A stretch of 64,000 bases of DNA from Mycolicibacter icosiumassiliensis. Its GTDB lineage: Bacteria > Actinomycetota > Actinomycetes > Mycobacteriales > Mycobacteriaceae. The translations under genes and the position numbers were made by a program. The stretch spans positions 1,477,467 through 1,541,466 of the forward strand of contig NZ_LT546166.1 of assembly GCF_900078685.2 (NCBI RefSeq), read 5' to 3'. The notes below the pieces were generated by a model. The model saw only the letters and a program-made list of their open reading frames with translations, did not search any database and was not told the origin of the DNA. Position 1 is the stretch's first letter; each line of letters begins with the position of its first letter. Below are positions 44,968-54,741 of this stretch, piece by piece.

Positions 44968-47900
44968 CAGCGCATCCGCAATCCGCGCGGCGTGCGGGAG
45001 AATCCGGCCGCGGTCAACGCGTCCAGCGTCGGTGAATCGGTTAGCTCCAGTACCGGCACGCCGTCGATTCGCTCGATGAGAATCCCGTCGACCCGCCGGT
45101 CGGCGATCAGCTGAGTCAGCGCCTCGGCGGCGGCCCGCTGCGCTTCGGCGGCTTCGGCGAAATTCAGCAGTGTCCGGCCGCCCCGCTCGACGAACCACAG
45201 CAGTTCCCCGTCGACCAGGACTACCAGCGCGCCCGCCTTGCGGCCGGGTCGGGCCGTCCCCGGATGCGCCGGCCAGCTCAACGCCGCGCCGTACGGGTTG
45301 GCCGGGTCGGCGGCGGCCAGCACTACCGCCTGGTAGTCGGGACGGGTCGGGTCGACACCGTCGAGGTAGCCGCGCAGCCGGTCCACGGTGGAGGCCAGTG
45401 CGAACTGTGCGGCCCCCAACGACTCGATGAAATAGCCACGCTGGCATCGTCCGGCGTCCTCGAACGCGGTCAGTACCTTGTAGACGTTGGCGAAACCGCC
45501 TGGCACGGCCTCGGCGGCGACCGCGCCGCGGGTCAGCACGCCGTAGCGGTGCAGCAGCAGTTCGGCGGTGTGGTGGGCCCGCACAGTGGAATCCTCTTGC
45601 GGGGTAGGCAAAGCCGACCAGCGTCCGGCCACCGTCGGGTCGGCGGCGCGGGCAGCGGCGTGCGCCACACGGTAGCGACTGAGCCGGGGTGGGCGTCTGC
45701 TGCGGTGAGCCGGGGTAGCGCGCCGGGTGCCGGCCAGCACTGCGCGCACCGGAGCGAAGGTATCTCCGGTGACCCATCCCGACCAGATCAGCTCCCACAG
45801 TGCGCTTTTGAGTTCCGCCTCGCTCGCGTTACCGGACAGTTGGCGGAAGAAGTATGCACCGCCACCGCCGAGGGCATCCAGAATCTCGCGGTGGGCGTTG
45901 CCGAATTCGATCGGCGTCCCGGGTGCCAACGTCAGCGGCGCCGAATCCGCGGTGTGAAAGCAGATCCAACCGTCGGTGGCCGGTGCACTGCCCGCTGGCG
46001 CGCCCGCACCCGACCAGAGGACCTCCCCGGAGGCCAGCAGTTCGTCGAGCATGGCCGGTGCGTAGTCGCGCACCCGTGGGCCGAAGATCAACGGTTCGAT
46101 CGCCGACGCCGGAAGTGCGACGCCGGCCAGTTGCTCGATCACTCCGGCCAGCCCGTCGACACCGGTGGAGGCTACGTCCAGAGTGCCGATCTGCTGCCAG
46201 GCCGGCAGGAAGCGCCCGTAGGCGGCGGGCGACACCGGCTCGATCGCTGAGCGCAGCGCGGCCAGTGACCGGCGCCGCAGGATTCGCAGCACCTCGGTGT
46301 CGCACCACTGTTCGCCGGGGGAGTCCGGGAAGTCGGTGAATTCGCCACGCACCACCCGTCCGTCGGCGGCCAGTCGACCCAGCGCATCGGCCGCCACCCG
46401 CACTCCCAGCCCGAATCGGTCTGCGGCCTGCCCGGTGGTGAACGGCCCCCGGGTGCGGGCGAAGCGGCCCAGCAGCTCACCCAGCGGGTCGGCGACCGGT
46501 TCGGTGAAGCCCGTCGGCACCCCGGGCGGCACCGCAACCCCGAGACCGTCGCGCAGCCGGCCGATGTCTTCGATCGCTACCCACCAGCGGGACCCGCCGA
46601 ACGCCACCGTCAGCACCCGGCGGGCGGTCAGCAGATGTTCCAGCCAACCGCCCACCGCAGCGCCCGCGGCCCGGGCACTGACCTCTTCGGTGGTGAGCGG
46701 ACCGAGCAGTCGCAGCAGATCAGCCACTCCCTCGGCGTCGCGGACGGCCCTCTCCGGCGTCAGATGCTGCAGTTGCTCGGTGACGAGTGCGATCACGGCG
46801 GTGTCGAGCAGTTCGCGCAGCTCGACCCGGCCCAGCAACTGCGCCAGCAGAGTTGGATCCAGCGACAAGGCCGCCGCGCGGCGCTCCGCCAGGGGGCTGT
46901 CGCCTTCGTACATGAACGCCCCGACGTAGCCGAACAACAACGACGCCGCGAACGGCGATGGGGTGGCGGTCTCGACCTGGGACACCCGCACCCGGCGTTG
47001 GGCGATCTGCGCCATCAGCGCTGTCAGCGCCGGGACGTCATAGACGTCCTGGAGGCATTCGCGCACGGTCTCCAGCACGATCGGAAACGTTGGGTATTTG
47101 CGGGCCACGTCGAGCAATTGGGCTGCCCGCTGGCGTTGCTGCCATAGCGGTGTGCGCCGGCCGGGGTGTCGGCGTGGCAACAGCAAGGCCCGGGCCGCGC
47201 ATTCCCGGAACCGGGAGGCGAACAAGGCGGAGCCGCCTACCTCGGCGGTGACGACCGGCTCGATCTCGTCGGCGTCGAACACGAACAGTTCGGCGCCGGG
47301 GGCCTGGGCGCCGGAGTCGGTGTCGGGCAGCCGGACCACGATGCCGTCGTCGGAGGCCGTCGGCTTCTCGTCGATGCTGTAGCGGTCGCGCAACCGCCGG
47401 CCCACCGCCAACGCCAACGGCCCGTGCACGCGCAGCCCGTACGGTGAGTGCAGTACCACCCGCCAGTCACCGAGCTCGTCACGGAACCGCTCCACCACCA
47501 GCGTGGTGTCGGTGGGCATCGCTCCGGTGGCGGCGCGCTGATCGTCGAGCAGTCGCCTCAGGTTGTCGATCGCGTAGTCATCGAAACCCAAACCCGCGCA
47601 GCGCTTGTCGAACGAATCAGCGTCAAGGCCTGCTAATTCGCCGGTGAACGCACCGAGCGCCGCGCCCAGCTCGGCTGGCCGTCCGACACCGTCGCCGTGC
47701 CAGAACGGCAGCCGGCCCGGCTGGCCCGGGGCCGGCGTGACCAGCACCCGATCATGGGTGATCTCGGTGATCCGCCAGCTGGTGGCGCCCAGCGAGATCA
47801 CATCGCCGGGGCGGGACTCATAGACCATCTCCTCGTCGAGTTCGCCTACCCGGGAAGGCTTCTCCGCTCCGGCCAAATAAACCGCGAACAGTCCGCGGTC

Positions 47901-49418
47901 TGGGATGGCTCCGCCGGAGGTGACGGCCAGCCGTTGCGCGCCGGGTCGACCGGTCAGGGTCCCGGTGTCGCGGTCGTAGACCAGCCGGGGCCGCAGCTCG
48001 GCGAATTCGGTGGACGGGTATTTTCCGGAGAGCAGATCAAGCGTTGCCTCGAAAACACCGCGCGACAAGGTGGCGAACGGAGCGCTGCGGCGCACGGTGT
48101 CGAACCAGGCTTCGGCGTCCAGTGGCTCCAGCGCGGCCGCGGCCACCGTGTGCTGGGCCAGGATGTCCAGCGGGTTGGCTGGGACTGTCAGGGTTTCGAT
48201 CTGGCCGGCCAGCATGCGCTGTACCGCGACGGCGCATCCGATCAGATCGGTGCGGTGTTTGGGAATCAATACGCCCGAGGAGATCTCGCCGACCTGATGC
48301 CCGGCCCGACCGACGCGCTGCAGGCCGCTGGCCACCGACGGTGGCGCCTCGATCTGGATAACCAGGTCGACCGCGCCCATATCGATACCCAGCTCCAGGC
48401 TCGAGGTGGCCACGACTGCGCGCAGCCGTCCGCTCTTGAGGTCCTCTTCGACGTCGGCTCGGGTCTGCAGCGACACCGAGCCGTGGTGTGCCCGCGCCAG
48501 TGGCGCCGTCGCCTCCTCGGTGTCAACGTAGCGCTCCGCGTGAATCTCGTTGAGCCGCCCAGTCAGCCGCTCGGCGAGCCGCCGCGAGTTGGCGAATACG
48601 ATCGAGGTCCGGTGGGCTTCGATCAGGTCGACGATGCGTTCTTCGACCTCGGGCCAGATGGTGCCCTCGGCCGGATTGGCCATGTCGGGCACGGGAACCT
48701 GAACTGTCAGGTCGAACGTCTTGGCGGCCGGGGGAGTCACGATCGTCGTGGGGGACTGTCCGGACAGAAATCGGGCGACCTCTTCGGCGGGGCGCACCGT
48801 GGCGCTCAACCCGATCCGCTGGGCGGGCCGCTCGAGCATCGCGTCGAGGCGCTCCAACGACAGTGCCAGGTGGGCACCGCGCTTGGTTGCAGCCACCGCG
48901 TGTACCTCGTCGACGATCACCGTGCGGACCCCGGTCAACGTCTCCCGGGCCGCCGAGGTCAGCATCAGAAACAGCGACTCGGGGGTGGTGATCAAGATGT
49001 CGGGCGGCTTGGCGACCAGCTCGCGGCGCCTGGCCGGGGACGTGTCACCGGATCGCACTCCCACGGTGATGCCGGGAGTGGGCAGCTCGCGTTGTGCGGC
49101 CATCCGGGCGATGCCGGCCAACGGGGTGCGCAGGTTGCGCTCGACGTCGACGGCCAGTGCCTTGAGCGGCGAGATGTAGAGCACTCGGGTGCCCTGACCT
49201 GGATGTGCGGTCAGTTGGTCCAGCGCCCATAGGAATGCCGCGAGCGTCTTGCCGGACCCGGTCGGCGCGACCACGAGCGTGTTGTGGCCGTCGGCGATCG
49301 CCGACCAGGCCTGCTCCTGGGCCGGCGTCGGCGCCGTGAAGGTGCCGGTGAACCAATCCCGGGTCAGCGCCGAGAACCGAGCCAGTGGCGCTGGCGTTCC
49401 TTGGACTTGTGGGCTCAC
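44967..49418 (-). CDS. lhr: Lhr-type ATP-dependent DNA helicase
   Basis: This superfamily 2 helicase is 1483 residues long, close to other mycobacterial Lhr proteins. Walker A is [18 protein letters not shown], Walker [16 protein letters not shown], motif III LSATVRP, motif [23 protein letters not shown] and [17 protein letters not shown] large C-terminal region of winged-helix and Lhr-specific domains follows. GTG at 49418 gives the family opening. It acts in DNA repair and lies in an operon with nei2, which supports a shared repair role. Confidence 0.95.
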   Translation of the reverse strand: MSPQVQGTPAPLARFSALTRDWFTGTFTAPTPAQEQAWSAIADGHNTLVVAPTGSGKTLAAFLWALDQLTAHPGQGTRVLYISPLKALAVDVERNLRTPLAGIARMAAQRELPTPGITVGVRSGDTSPARRRELVAKPPDILITTPESLFLMLTSAARETLTGVRTVIVDEVHAVAATKRGAHLALSLERLDAMLERPAQRIGLSATVRPAEEVARFLSGQSPTTIVTPPAAKTFDLTVQVPVPDMANPAEGTIWPEVEERIVDLIEAHRTSIVFANSRRLAERLTGRLNEIHAERYVDTEEATAPLARAHHGSVSLQTRADVEEDLKSGRLRAVVATSSLELGIDMGAVDLVIQIEAPPSVASGLQRVGRAGHQVGEISSGVLIPKHRTDLIGCAVAVQRMLAGQIETLTVPANPLDILAQHTVAAAALEPLDAEAWFDTVRRSAPFATLSRGVFEATLDLLSGKYPSTEFAELRPRLVYDRDTGTLTGRPGAQRLAVTSGGAIPDRGLFAVYLAGAEKPSRVGELDEEMVYESRPGDVISLGATSWRITEITHDRVLVTPAPGQPGRLPFWHGDGVGRPAELGAALGAFTGELAGLDADSFDKRCAGLGFDDYAIDNLRRLLDDQRAATGAMPTDTTLVVERFRDELGDWRVVLHSPYGLRVHGPLALAVGRRLRDRYSIDEKPTASDDGIVVRLPDTDSGAQAPGAELFVFDADEIEPVVTAEVGGSALFASRFRECAARALLLPRRHPGRRTPLWQQRQRAAQLLDVARKYPTFPIVLETVRECLQDVYDVPALTALMAQIAQRRVRVSQVETATPSPFAASLLFGYVGAFMYEGDSPLAERRAAALSLDPTLLAQLLGRVELRELLDTAVIALVTEQLQHLTPERAVRDAEGVADLLRLLGPLTTEEVSARAAGAAVGGWLEHLLTARRVLTVAFGGSRWWVAIEDIGRLRDGLGVAVPPGVPTGFTEPVADPLGELLGRFARTRGPFTTGQAADRFGLGVRVAADALGRLAADGRVVRGEFTDFPDSPGEQWCDTEVLRILRRRSLAALRSAIEPVSPAAYGRFLPAWQQIGTLDVASTGVDGLAGVIEQLAGVALPASAIEPLIFGPRVRDYAPAMLDELLASGEVLWSGAGAPAGSAPATDGWICFHTADSAPLTLAPGTPIEFGNAHREILDALGGGGAYFFRQLSGNASEAELKSALWELIWSGWVTGDTFAPVRAVLAGTRRATPAHRSRRPPRLSRYRVAHAAARAADPTVAGRWSALPTPQEDSTVRAHHTAELLLHRYGVLTRGAVAAEAVPGGFANVYKVLTAFEDAGRCQRGYFIESLGAAQFALASTVDRLRGYLDGVDPTRPDYQAVVLAAADPANPYGAALSWPAHPGTARPGRKAGALVVLVDGELLWFVERGGRTLLNFAEAAEAQRAAAEALTQLIADRRVDGILIERIDGVPVLELTDSPTLDALTAAGFSRTPRGLRMR

Positions 49419-49463
49419 CCAGCCATGGTGCCAAGTTCGGCGCCCGAATGCTCCCGGGCTGCG

Positions 49464-49489
49464 GTTTTGTGCTGGTCGTCGCCGGGTAT
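49464..49489 (+). promoter_or_regulatory. SigF-type promoter of the 49.5 kb membrane protein gene
   Basis: GTTT (49464-49467), 16 bases, GGGTAT (49484-49489) is a perfect match to the mycobacterial SigF consensus. The ATG is 34 bases downstream. Confidence 0.85.
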
Positions 49490-49523
49490 CCGGCACTGGT
49501 GACTTCGGTGACCGGAGGCGGCG

Positions 49524-49913
49524 ATGATCATTCTGGATGACGGGGCAACGACTGTCCGGCCGATATTCGCCGATGCGCAGCCACGCGCGGCGGGAACGGT
49601 CGAAGCGCTGCCCCGCGATTGGACGTGGACGAACTGGGCGTTGTCGTTGCTGACCGCGCCGGCCGCCGCGCTGCTGATGGCCTTCGCGCTGGCCAGGGTG
49701 TCCGGCTCCGCGCTGTGCAACAAGGTGGCGTGCCCCGAGCTCAAGGTGAACGGCGCGTTGTTCGGCGTGCTCTACCACGGAGCGGCGGTTATAGCGGCCA
49801 TGACGTTGTTTCTCGCCTTCTTCCTGGCGACGCACCGCGGCGGGATCATCGTCTGGGCGTGCGGGTGGGCCTTGCTGTTGGCTGATCTGGCGGTCTTGGT
49901 CGCGGTGTTTTGA
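49524..49913 (+). CDS. Small membrane protein, SigF-controlled, paralog A
   Basis: The 129-residue protein has two or three membrane helices and a central loop with two Cys (SGSALCNKVACPELKVNG), followed by GALFGVLYHGAAVIAAMTLF. A second gene at 55601 encodes the same plan (STAACSTAECPDLGPSG, GALFGVLYYGAPAVAALTIL). Function is unknown. The perfect SigF promoter directly upstream makes it a likely member of the SigF regulon. Confidence 0.82.
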   Translation: MIILDDGATTVRPIFADAQPRAAGTVEALPRDWTWTNWALSLLTAPAAALLMAFALARVSGSALCNKVACPELKVNGALFGVLYHGAAVIAAMTLFLAFFLATHRGGIIVWACGWALLLADLAVLVAVF

Positions 49914-49943
49914 TGGACCTCTACGGCGGGCGCTGAACCGCTC

Positions 49944-50618
49944 TCAGTTGGCGATAGCCCATTGCGGCTGAGGCAATTCCGGTGTCATGTACCCGACACC
50001 GCGGACCGTATCGATGATCGACTCGTGGTCGGCGCCGAGCTTGGCGCGCAAGCGTTGCACGTGAACGTCGACTTTGCGACGGCCGCCCTCGCCGCCCCAG
50101 ATCTCGTGCAGTAGTCGGGCACGGGTGAATGCTTGGCCAGCATGCTGTACCAGATAGTTGAGCAGTTTGAATTCGGTGAGCGTGAGGTCGAGATCGCGAT
50201 TTGACAGCGACGCGGTGAAGCTGTCCGGGTGGATGACCAGAGCGCCGAATTGCAGCTTGTTGTAGGTGGATTCGCGCCGACGGGCCAAGGCCAGTCGTAA
50301 TCGCGCGTTCGCCTCGGCGGGACCGGCGGCCGCGATCAGGACATCATCGACGTGCCAGTCGAGGCCGACCGCGGCGAAGTCTTCGGCGGCAACGAAGGCC
50401 AGCACGACAGCAGACGGCTCCCAGGTGCCGAGTTTGCGGCAGCTCTCCCGCGCTGTCGGCACGTCAGTACAGCCGTCCACCAGAACGGCTTTCACGCGCC
50501 GGTAATTGGTTCGGGCGGTGGCCGACAGTGGACAGCGGACGATCGAATGCCCGAAGGCGCCCAATCCCGACAGTGACTGCGTGAATTCGTCACGGTCGGT
50601 CAGTAACAGGATCTCCAT
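49944..50618 (-). CDS. GlnR-like atypical response regulator
   Basis: This 224-residue regulator has a degenerate receiver domain (about 1-110). The region around VKAVLVDGCTDV supplies an Asp, but the usual acidic pocket and Lys are not obvious. The C-terminal OmpR winged helix is clear (RDLDLTLTEFKLLNYLVQHA, TRARLLHEIWGG, VDVHVQRLRAKLG, TVRGVGYM). Layout and sequence resemble GlnR, which lacks a cognate kinase. No kinase gene is nearby. A weak SigF-like promoter lies upstream. Confidence 0.82.
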   Translation of the reverse strand: MEILLLTDRDEFTQSLSGLGAFGHSIVRCPLSATARTNYRRVKAVLVDGCTDVPTARESCRKLGTWEPSAVVLAFVAAEDFAAVGLDWHVDDVLIAAAGPAEANARLRLALARRRESTYNKLQFGALVIHPDSFTASLSNRDLDLTLTEFKLLNYLVQHAGQAFTRARLLHEIWGGEGGRRKVDVHVQRLRAKLGADHESIIDTVRGVGYMTPELPQPQWAIAN

Positions 50619-50663
50619 GGCTTGGCTCCAACCCGTGGATGATTTTCTGTCTCAAGGCGTTTA

Positions 50664-50688
50664 CTACCCGTTGCGCCCATGAAATAAC
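50664..50688 (-). promoter_or_regulatory. Weak SigF-like promoter of the GlnR-like gene
   Basis: On the minus strand, GTTA, 15 bases, GGGTAG is one base off in the -35. It lies about 45 bases upstream of the regulator's ATG. Confidence 0.45.
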
Positions 50689-50705
50689 CCCGCTCACGTA
50701 GCGAC

Positions 50706-50734
50706 AGGCCCGGCCCGCCAGGCGGACCGGGCCT
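50706..50734. terminator. Hairpin after the CsbD-like gene
   Basis: Arms AGGCCCGG(C)CCGCC and GGCGG(A)CCGGGCCT form a 13-14-bp stem with a single opposing mismatch, placed just past the stop of the CsbD gene. Confidence 0.65.
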
Positions 50735-50748
50735 GCCCTCCCATCGGG

Positions 50749-50988
50749 CTACTGGCGAGACTGTTCGCGCGCCTCGGCTGCCTTCGCGGCGGCGCGGGCC
50801 GAGTCGGCCTCGGCTTGATGCTTGGCGGCGTCACGCTGCGCTTCGCCTTTGTCCTGCTGTGCCCGGCCCTCGCGGACCAGCTCATCGTTGCCGGTCACGG
50901 CCCCGAATGCTTCCTTGGCCTTGCCCTTGACGCCCTCCACGGCGCCTCGGATGCCGTCTTCGGTGGCACTTTTCTTGTCGTCTGACAT
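50749..50988 (-). CDS. CsbD-like stress protein
   Basis: The 79-residue hydrophilic protein has the CsbD-type core (AVEGVKGKAKEAFGAVTGND, ELVREGRAQQDKGEAQRDAA) followed by an Ala/Glu/Lys-rich helix. CsbD is a general-stress protein of unknown mechanism, under sigma B control in Bacillus. ATG at 50988 has GGGAGG upstream. The SigF-type promoter fits a stress role. Confidence 0.87.
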   Translation of the reverse strand: MSDDKKSATEDGIRGAVEGVKGKAKEAFGAVTGNDELVREGRAQQDKGEAQRDAAKHQAEADSARAAAKAAEAREQSRQ

Positions 50989-51049
50989 ATGTCCTCCCTT
51001 CGTGATGCGACAGACCCGCACAATGTCCGGGCCCACCACAACGGCAAGG

Positions 51050-51075
51050 CTTCCCGAGTCGCCGTGGGCCCAAAC
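51050..51075 (-). promoter_or_regulatory. SigF-type promoter of the CsbD-like gene
   Basis: On the minus strand, GTTT (51075-51072), 16 bases, GGGAAG (51055-51050). The -35 and spacing are ideal and the -10 deviates at one core base (A for T). It is about 60 bases from the ATG. Confidence 0.6.
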
Positions 51076-51099
51076 GTCGACCCAACCGAATGAATCGCC

Positions 51100-51516
51100 T
51101 TGACGCAGAGCTCATCAGCGCGGACGGTGGGAGATGTGGAATCGCGCACACCGTCGCGCTCTGCCCCCGGTGGCGATCGGCTGGGTCAGGAGGACCAGGA
51201 GGTCAGAGCGGCCGCTCGATTCGCCGGGCTGATCACCGCCATCGCGCTCGCATTTGTCGTGATAGCAGTGTTGTGGGTCGGCTCATGCGACCCGTTGTCA
51301 GCCACCGTGGGATGTGGAAGGCCCTACCGGACCGTCCTTGCCGTCGGGGCCCCGGCGATCCTGGCGGCCGGTGGGTCGCGCGCGTTTGTGCGCACGTATC
51401 GGGTGTGGCGCGCCCGGGGCACCTGGTGGGGCTGGCAGGGGGCCGGATGGTTCTTACTGACGTTGATGCTGGTCGTCTTGTTGATGAGTGCTGTGCCGAT
51501 CATGGGCACTGGCTGA
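51100..51516 (+). CDS. Membrane protein (Rv3289c-like by position)
   Basis: This 138-residue protein has a hydrophilic N-terminus, then three hydrophobic segments (FAGLITAIALAFVVIAVLWV, LAVGAPAILAAGGSRAFV, GWFLLTLMLVVLLMSAVPIM) and two Cys in a central loop (SCDPLSATVGCGRPY). TTG at 51100 is the longest start and is uncertain. Position before usfY matches Rv3289c. No function is known. Confidence 0.68.
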   Translation: MTQSSSARTVGDVESRTPSRSAPGGDRLGQEDQEVRAAARFAGLITAIALAFVVIAVLWVGSCDPLSATVGCGRPYRTVLAVGAPAILAAGGSRAFVRTYRVWRARGTWWGWQGAGWFLLTLMLVVLLMSAVPIMGTG

Positions 51517-51685
51517 TCGCGGGGGCGGCATCGATATCGCTGTTGCATGACTGTGAAAATCCTGTAAACGAGGCACCGCGCTCAACGTATCGGCATACGA
51601 TAGTTTTGGGTCGCGGACGGGTGCACCACATATCGGTCTACTTCTGGAGCGGCTCCGGATTGCTGTTCAGGAGGGAGGAATCGCA

Positions 51686-51997
51686 ATGGGTGACACTTTT
51701 CATGACCCCGTCGACCATGTCCGGACGACCCGGCCCCACGCGGGCCGCGCCATGATCGATGTCATGGGTTGGCCAGGCTATTCACTGCTGGTGGTGGGCA
51801 TGGTGGCCGGAATCGGTTGCCTTGCCGCCTTCGGGACCGGTCATGACCGCCAGGGCGTGGAGGTCGCGGTCATCGCGGTGCTCGCCGCTGTTCTGGGCAC
51901 GGTTTGGCTGCTGCTCGAGCATCGCCGGATCGGCAAGGTGAACCACCAGTGGCACTTGGCGCACGCCGATTTGCGCCAGCAGCCCTCCACGAGTTAA
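51686..51997 (+). CDS. usfY: UsfY, small membrane protein of the sigF locus
   Basis: This 103-residue protein starts MGDTFHDPVDHVRTTRPHAG, which matches mycobacterial UsfY, and has two membrane helices (YSLLVVGMVAGIGCLAAFG and VAVIAVLAAVLGTVWLLLEH). ATG at 51686 has GGAGGGAGG upstream. UsfY sits immediately upstream of rsbW-sigF in mycobacteria; its role is unknown. A strong hairpin follows it. Confidence 0.92.
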   Translation: MGDTFHDPVDHVRTTRPHAGRAMIDVMGWPGYSLLVVGMVAGIGCLAAFGTGHDRQGVEVAVIAVLAAVLGTVWLLLEHRRIGKVNHQWHLAHADLRQQPSTS

Positions 51998-52012
51998 CCC
52001 GAGGGGTCAAGT

Positions 52013-52040
52013 CGGCCCGGCCGGTGTTCCGGCCGGGCCG
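52013..52040. terminator. 12-bp stem hairpin after usfY
   Basis: CGGCCCGGCCGG, a TGTT loop, and the perfect complement form a GC-rich hairpin 16 bases past the usfY stop. It separates usfY from the sigF promoter. Confidence 0.75.
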
Positions 52041-52077
52041 CGCTACGTCTACGTGATGACGACGTGCCGAAAACGAT

Positions 52078-52103
52078 GATTGAGTTCCCCAGCGATCGGG
52101 TAC
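52078..52103 (+). promoter_or_regulatory. Candidate SigF autoregulatory promoter of rsbW-sigF
   Basis: GATT (52078-52081), 16 bases, GGGTAC (52098-52103) deviates from GTTT-N16-GGGTA by one -35 base. The predicted start near 52110 is just ahead of a 12-codon frame (52113-52148) ending in Cys-Cys. SigF autoregulation upstream of usfX/rsbW is known in M. tuberculosis. Confidence 0.6.
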
Positions 52104-52254
52104 AGACTTCCCATGACTGATCTCCGGGCAGCCGGCATGCGATGTTGACGGTGTCGGCTGAGGGCGGAATGCGCGAGGGTGCGTGCAGGCGAGGGTGGTG
52201 AGCAGTCGATTGACACGCAGCAGTAGTCTCGGTCCGATTTCGCCGGGAGGCCTC

Positions 52255-52692
52255 ATGACCGACATTGACAGTGACCGGGCTAAGCGGTCGTGCAGCGAAC
52301 GGGCCGTCGAACTGCGGGTTACGCCCAGGCTGGAAAGTCTGGCGGTGGTGCGCATGTTGGTCGGCGCGATCGCTACCTATGAGGATCTCGATGTCGACAC
52401 CGTCGCTGATCTGCGGCTGGCGATCGATGAGCTGTGCACCCAGCTGATCCGTAGCGCTGCGCCCGGCGCGATGCTGACTGTCGTCATCGACCCGCACGAC
52501 GACTACGTGACGATCCAGGCGTCGGCGGCCGGTGACGGGGCCGGCGTGCTGACCCCGGGAAGTTTCAGCTGGCATGTGCTCACTTCGCTGGTCGATGATG
52601 TCCAGACTTTCCGAGACGGGCATGAATCCAACGGTGCGGGTGAGGTATTCGGGGTCACGTTGACAACCCGCCGGGCGGACTCCGGGCGGTGA
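52255..52692 (+). CDS. rsbW: Anti-sigma F factor RsbW/UsfX
   Basis: The 145-residue protein has the HATPase fold of anti-sigma kinases (LELRVTP-type strand LRVTPRLESLAVVRMLVGAI, the N-box-like ADLRLAIDELCTQLIRSA, SFSWHVLTSLVDDVQTF). It binds SigF and holds it inactive. ATG at 52255 has GGGAGG upstream and gives the length of M. tuberculosis UsfX. The sigF start overlaps its stop (GTGA), so the two are made together. Confidence 0.95.
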   Translation: MTDIDSDRAKRSCSERAVELRVTPRLESLAVVRMLVGAIATYEDLDVDTVADLRLAIDELCTQLIRSAAPGAMLTVVIDPHDDYVTIQASAAGDGAGVLTPGSFSWHVLTSLVDDVQTFRDGHESNGAGEVFGVTLTTRRADSGR

Positions 52693-53477
52693 GTCCGCGT
52701 GCCGCCGGCGGCGGCTCACAGTCCGGATCGGAATACGCCGACGTCGGCGATATGTTTCGTGAACTCGCCCAATACGATGCCGACTCGCCGGACTTCCGTA
52801 ACCGTAAAGACAAGATCGTGGAGCGGTGTCTGCCGCTGGCGGACCACATCGCTCGCCGATTCGAGGGGCGCGGAGAGTCACGGGACGACCTGGTCCAAGT
52901 AGCTCGGGTGGGACTGGTCAACGCCGTAACACGCTTCGACGTCGAGACCGGCTCGGATTTCGTCTCGTTCGCGGTTCCGACGATCATGGGCGAGGTCCGT
53001 CGCCATTTCCGCGACAACAGCTGGTCGGTCAAGGTTCCTCGCCGGCTCAAAGAGCTACACCTTCGGTTGGGGGTGGCCACAGCCGAACTGTCGCAACGCC
53101 TGGGGCGGGCGCCGACCGCCACCGAGCTCGCGGCCGAGCTCGAGTTGAGTCGCGACGAGGTGGTCGAAGGACTGGTCGCGGGCAGCTCATACAACACGCT
53201 GTCGATTGACGGCGGTGGCAGCTCGGACGAGGACGACGTCCGCTCGATCGCTGACACTCTGGGTGACGTCGATGCACGGATGGACCGCATCGAGGACCGA
53301 GAGGCGTTGCGGCCCTTGCTGGACGCCCTCCCGGAACGCGAACGCACCGTGCTGGTGCTGCGGTTCTTCGAGTCGATGACCCAGACCCAGATCGCCGAGC
53401 GGGTCGGGATCTCGCAGATGCACGTGTCGCGTTTGCTGGCCAAATCGCTGGCGAAGCTGCGTGATCAGCTGCAGTAG
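52689..53477 (+). CDS. sigF: RNA polymerase sigma factor SigF
   Basis: The 262-residue sigma factor has region 2 (ERCLPLADHIARRFEGRGES, DDLVQVARVGLVNAVTRFDV, FVSFAVPTIMGEVRRHFRDN), region 3 (RLGRAPTATELAAELELSRD) and region 4 (LDALPERERTVLVLRFFESM, TQTQIAERVGISQMHVSRLL). It directs general-stress and stationary-phase genes in mycobacteria. GTG at 52689 overlaps the rsbW stop. Eleven promoters fitting its known preference lie within 14 kb. Confidence 0.97.
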   Translation: MSPRAAGGGSQSGSEYADVGDMFRELAQYDADSPDFRNRKDKIVERCLPLADHIARRFEGRGESRDDLVQVARVGLVNAVTRFDVETGSDFVSFAVPTIMGEVRRHFRDNSWSVKVPRRLKELHLRLGVATAELSQRLGRAPTATELAAELELSRDEVVEGLVAGSSYNTLSIDGGGSSDEDDVRSIADTLGDVDARMDRIEDREALRPLLDALPERERTVLVLRFFESMTQTQIAERVGISQMHVSRLLAKSLAKLRDQLQ

Positions 53478-53540
53478 CCGTGTTCAGTGCAGCCCGGTGG
53501 ATGCCCGACCACAACCGGCTCAGTTCGCGCGTAGTGATGG

Positions 53541-54215
53541 TCAAAACGGCTGATCTGGACCGCTTTCGGGGGGCCGCAGGTGCTCGACAGCGAAGTCCGC
53601 CGCTTGCGCTGTCATGCCGTTTGCCGCGTACGCCCCGTGTGCCGCACCATCGGCGCCCTCCGAGCAGACCGGATCGCCGGGCGCGCACAGGTCGATCGTC
53701 TTGGCGGCGTAGCCCGGGCCCATCGCCAGGGGCGGCGCGCCGATGGAGTTCAGGAACGCCGCCGACGGTTTTCCCAGCAGCGTCACGGCGGCGATGTGTC
53801 CGGCGGCCTCGGGCGGTAACGCGCCCCCGAGACCGCCGGCCGTCGGTTCGGTGACGTACCCCATCAGAGCAGCGCCCCGCGAGTACCCGCCGAGGACCAA
53901 TTGGGTGCTCGGACAACCGGCAGCCATGTCGCGGATGTGGCCTACCGCGTCGGTGACACCCACGGCGGACGGGCCGAACTCGGCTACTGCCGGAAAGTTG
54001 ACCGGGTAGACGCCCACGGTGCGACCCCAGGTCCGCCACCGTAGTGCGTCGATAAACTGCTGGCCGATCCATCCGACGCCGGGCGGCTCGCCAGTGCCTC
54101 GCGCGAACACCACCTCGGCATCGGGGCAACCCGTGGCGGCCGCGTCGCCGGCGCTCGGCCAGCACAGCAGCGTGCAGCTCGACAGGCCCACCACGGTGAG
54201 GATTCGACTAATCAC
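53541..54215 (-). CDS. Secreted cutinase-like esterase, SigF-controlled (copy 1)
   Basis: The protein (about 224 residues) has a signal segment and the cutinase triad: LVLGGYSRGAALMGYV with the nucleophile Ser, CAPGDPVCSEG with the Asp between two Cys, and a His near AAHGAYAANGM. I start at GTG 54215 because the upstream GTG at 54236 lies inside the -10 of the SigF promoter and cannot be in the mRNA. Culp-type enzymes hydrolyse lipid esters in the envelope. Confidence 0.88.
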   Translation of the reverse strand: MISRILTVVGLSSCTLLCWPSAGDAAATGCPDAEVVFARGTGEPPGVGWIGQQFIDALRWRTWGRTVGVYPVNFPAVAEFGPSAVGVTDAVGHIRDMAAGCPSTQLVLGGYSRGAALMGYVTEPTAGGLGGALPPEAAGHIAAVTLLGKPSAAFLNSIGAPPLAMGPGYAAKTIDLCAPGDPVCSEGADGAAHGAYAANGMTAQAADFAVEHLRPPESGPDQPF

Positions 54216-54228
54216 AGCACTTGTTCCG

Positions 54229-54254
54229 ATACCCACTACAACCGGCGGGCAAAC
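54229..54254 (-). promoter_or_regulatory. SigF-type promoter of cutinase copy 1
   Basis: On the minus strand, GTTT (54254-54251), 16 bases, GGGTAT (54234-54229) is a perfect consensus match. Its -10 overlaps an upstream GTG codon. Confidence 0.85.
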
Positions 54255-54333
54255 CGTGGTTTAGCTCGGGCGAAAACGGCAAGCCTAGTTCAGTGCCGTC
54301 GTCGACGGAACATAATTTGAAGGGGAGAAAGCA

Positions 54334-54741
54334 ATGATGACAACGTCTTTGACCAGGCTTGCCGCTGTCGGCGGCATGGTGCTGGCGTTGGCGGGCGGCA
54401 TGGGTCTGGCAAATGCCGAGCCGGGTCAGCCGCCTCAGCCGGGGCAGCCAAGCCAGCCAGCTCAGCCGGGCCAGCCGGGGCAACCAGGCCAATGGTCGCA
54501 GAATCCGGCGGTGAACACGACATGCAGCTATTCACAGGTGGTGGCGGCAATGAATGCGCAATCACCTGACACCGCAGCACAATTCAATGCTACGCCGATG
54601 GCTCAGTCATTCCTGCAGAACTTCCTGGCTGCACCGGCGCCGCAGCGTGAGCAGATGCTCCAACAGGCCCAGGGTGTGCCGGAAGCGGCGATGTTCGTCA
54701 ACATGGTCGGTCCCATCGCCAAGACCTGTAACAAGTACTGA
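54334..54741 (+). CDS. Haemophore-related secreted protein with Pro/Gln repeats
   Basis: The 135-residue protein has a signal peptide (about 1-28, ending ANAEPG), a repeat-rich linker of PGQ/PxQ units, and a helical domain with two Cys. That domain (NTTCSYSQVVAAMNAQSPDT, FLQNFLAAPAPQREQML, MVGPIAKTCNKY) follows the mycobacterial haemophore/haem-binding pattern. Exported, it may bind haem or a similar ligand. ATG at 54334 has GGGGAG upstream. I see no SigF site here. Confidence 0.85.
   Translation: MMTTSLTRLAAVGGMVLALAGGMGLANAEPGQPPQPGQPSQPAQPGQPGQPGQWSQNPAVNTTCSYSQVVAAMNAQSPDTAAQFNATPMAQSFLQNFLAAPAPQREQMLQQAQGVPEAAMFVNMVGPIAKTCNKY

Noticed and set aside
51598..51686. SigF-type promoter before usfY
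   Set aside because: A GTTT and GGGTG occur, but with only 12 bases between them, too short for SigF.
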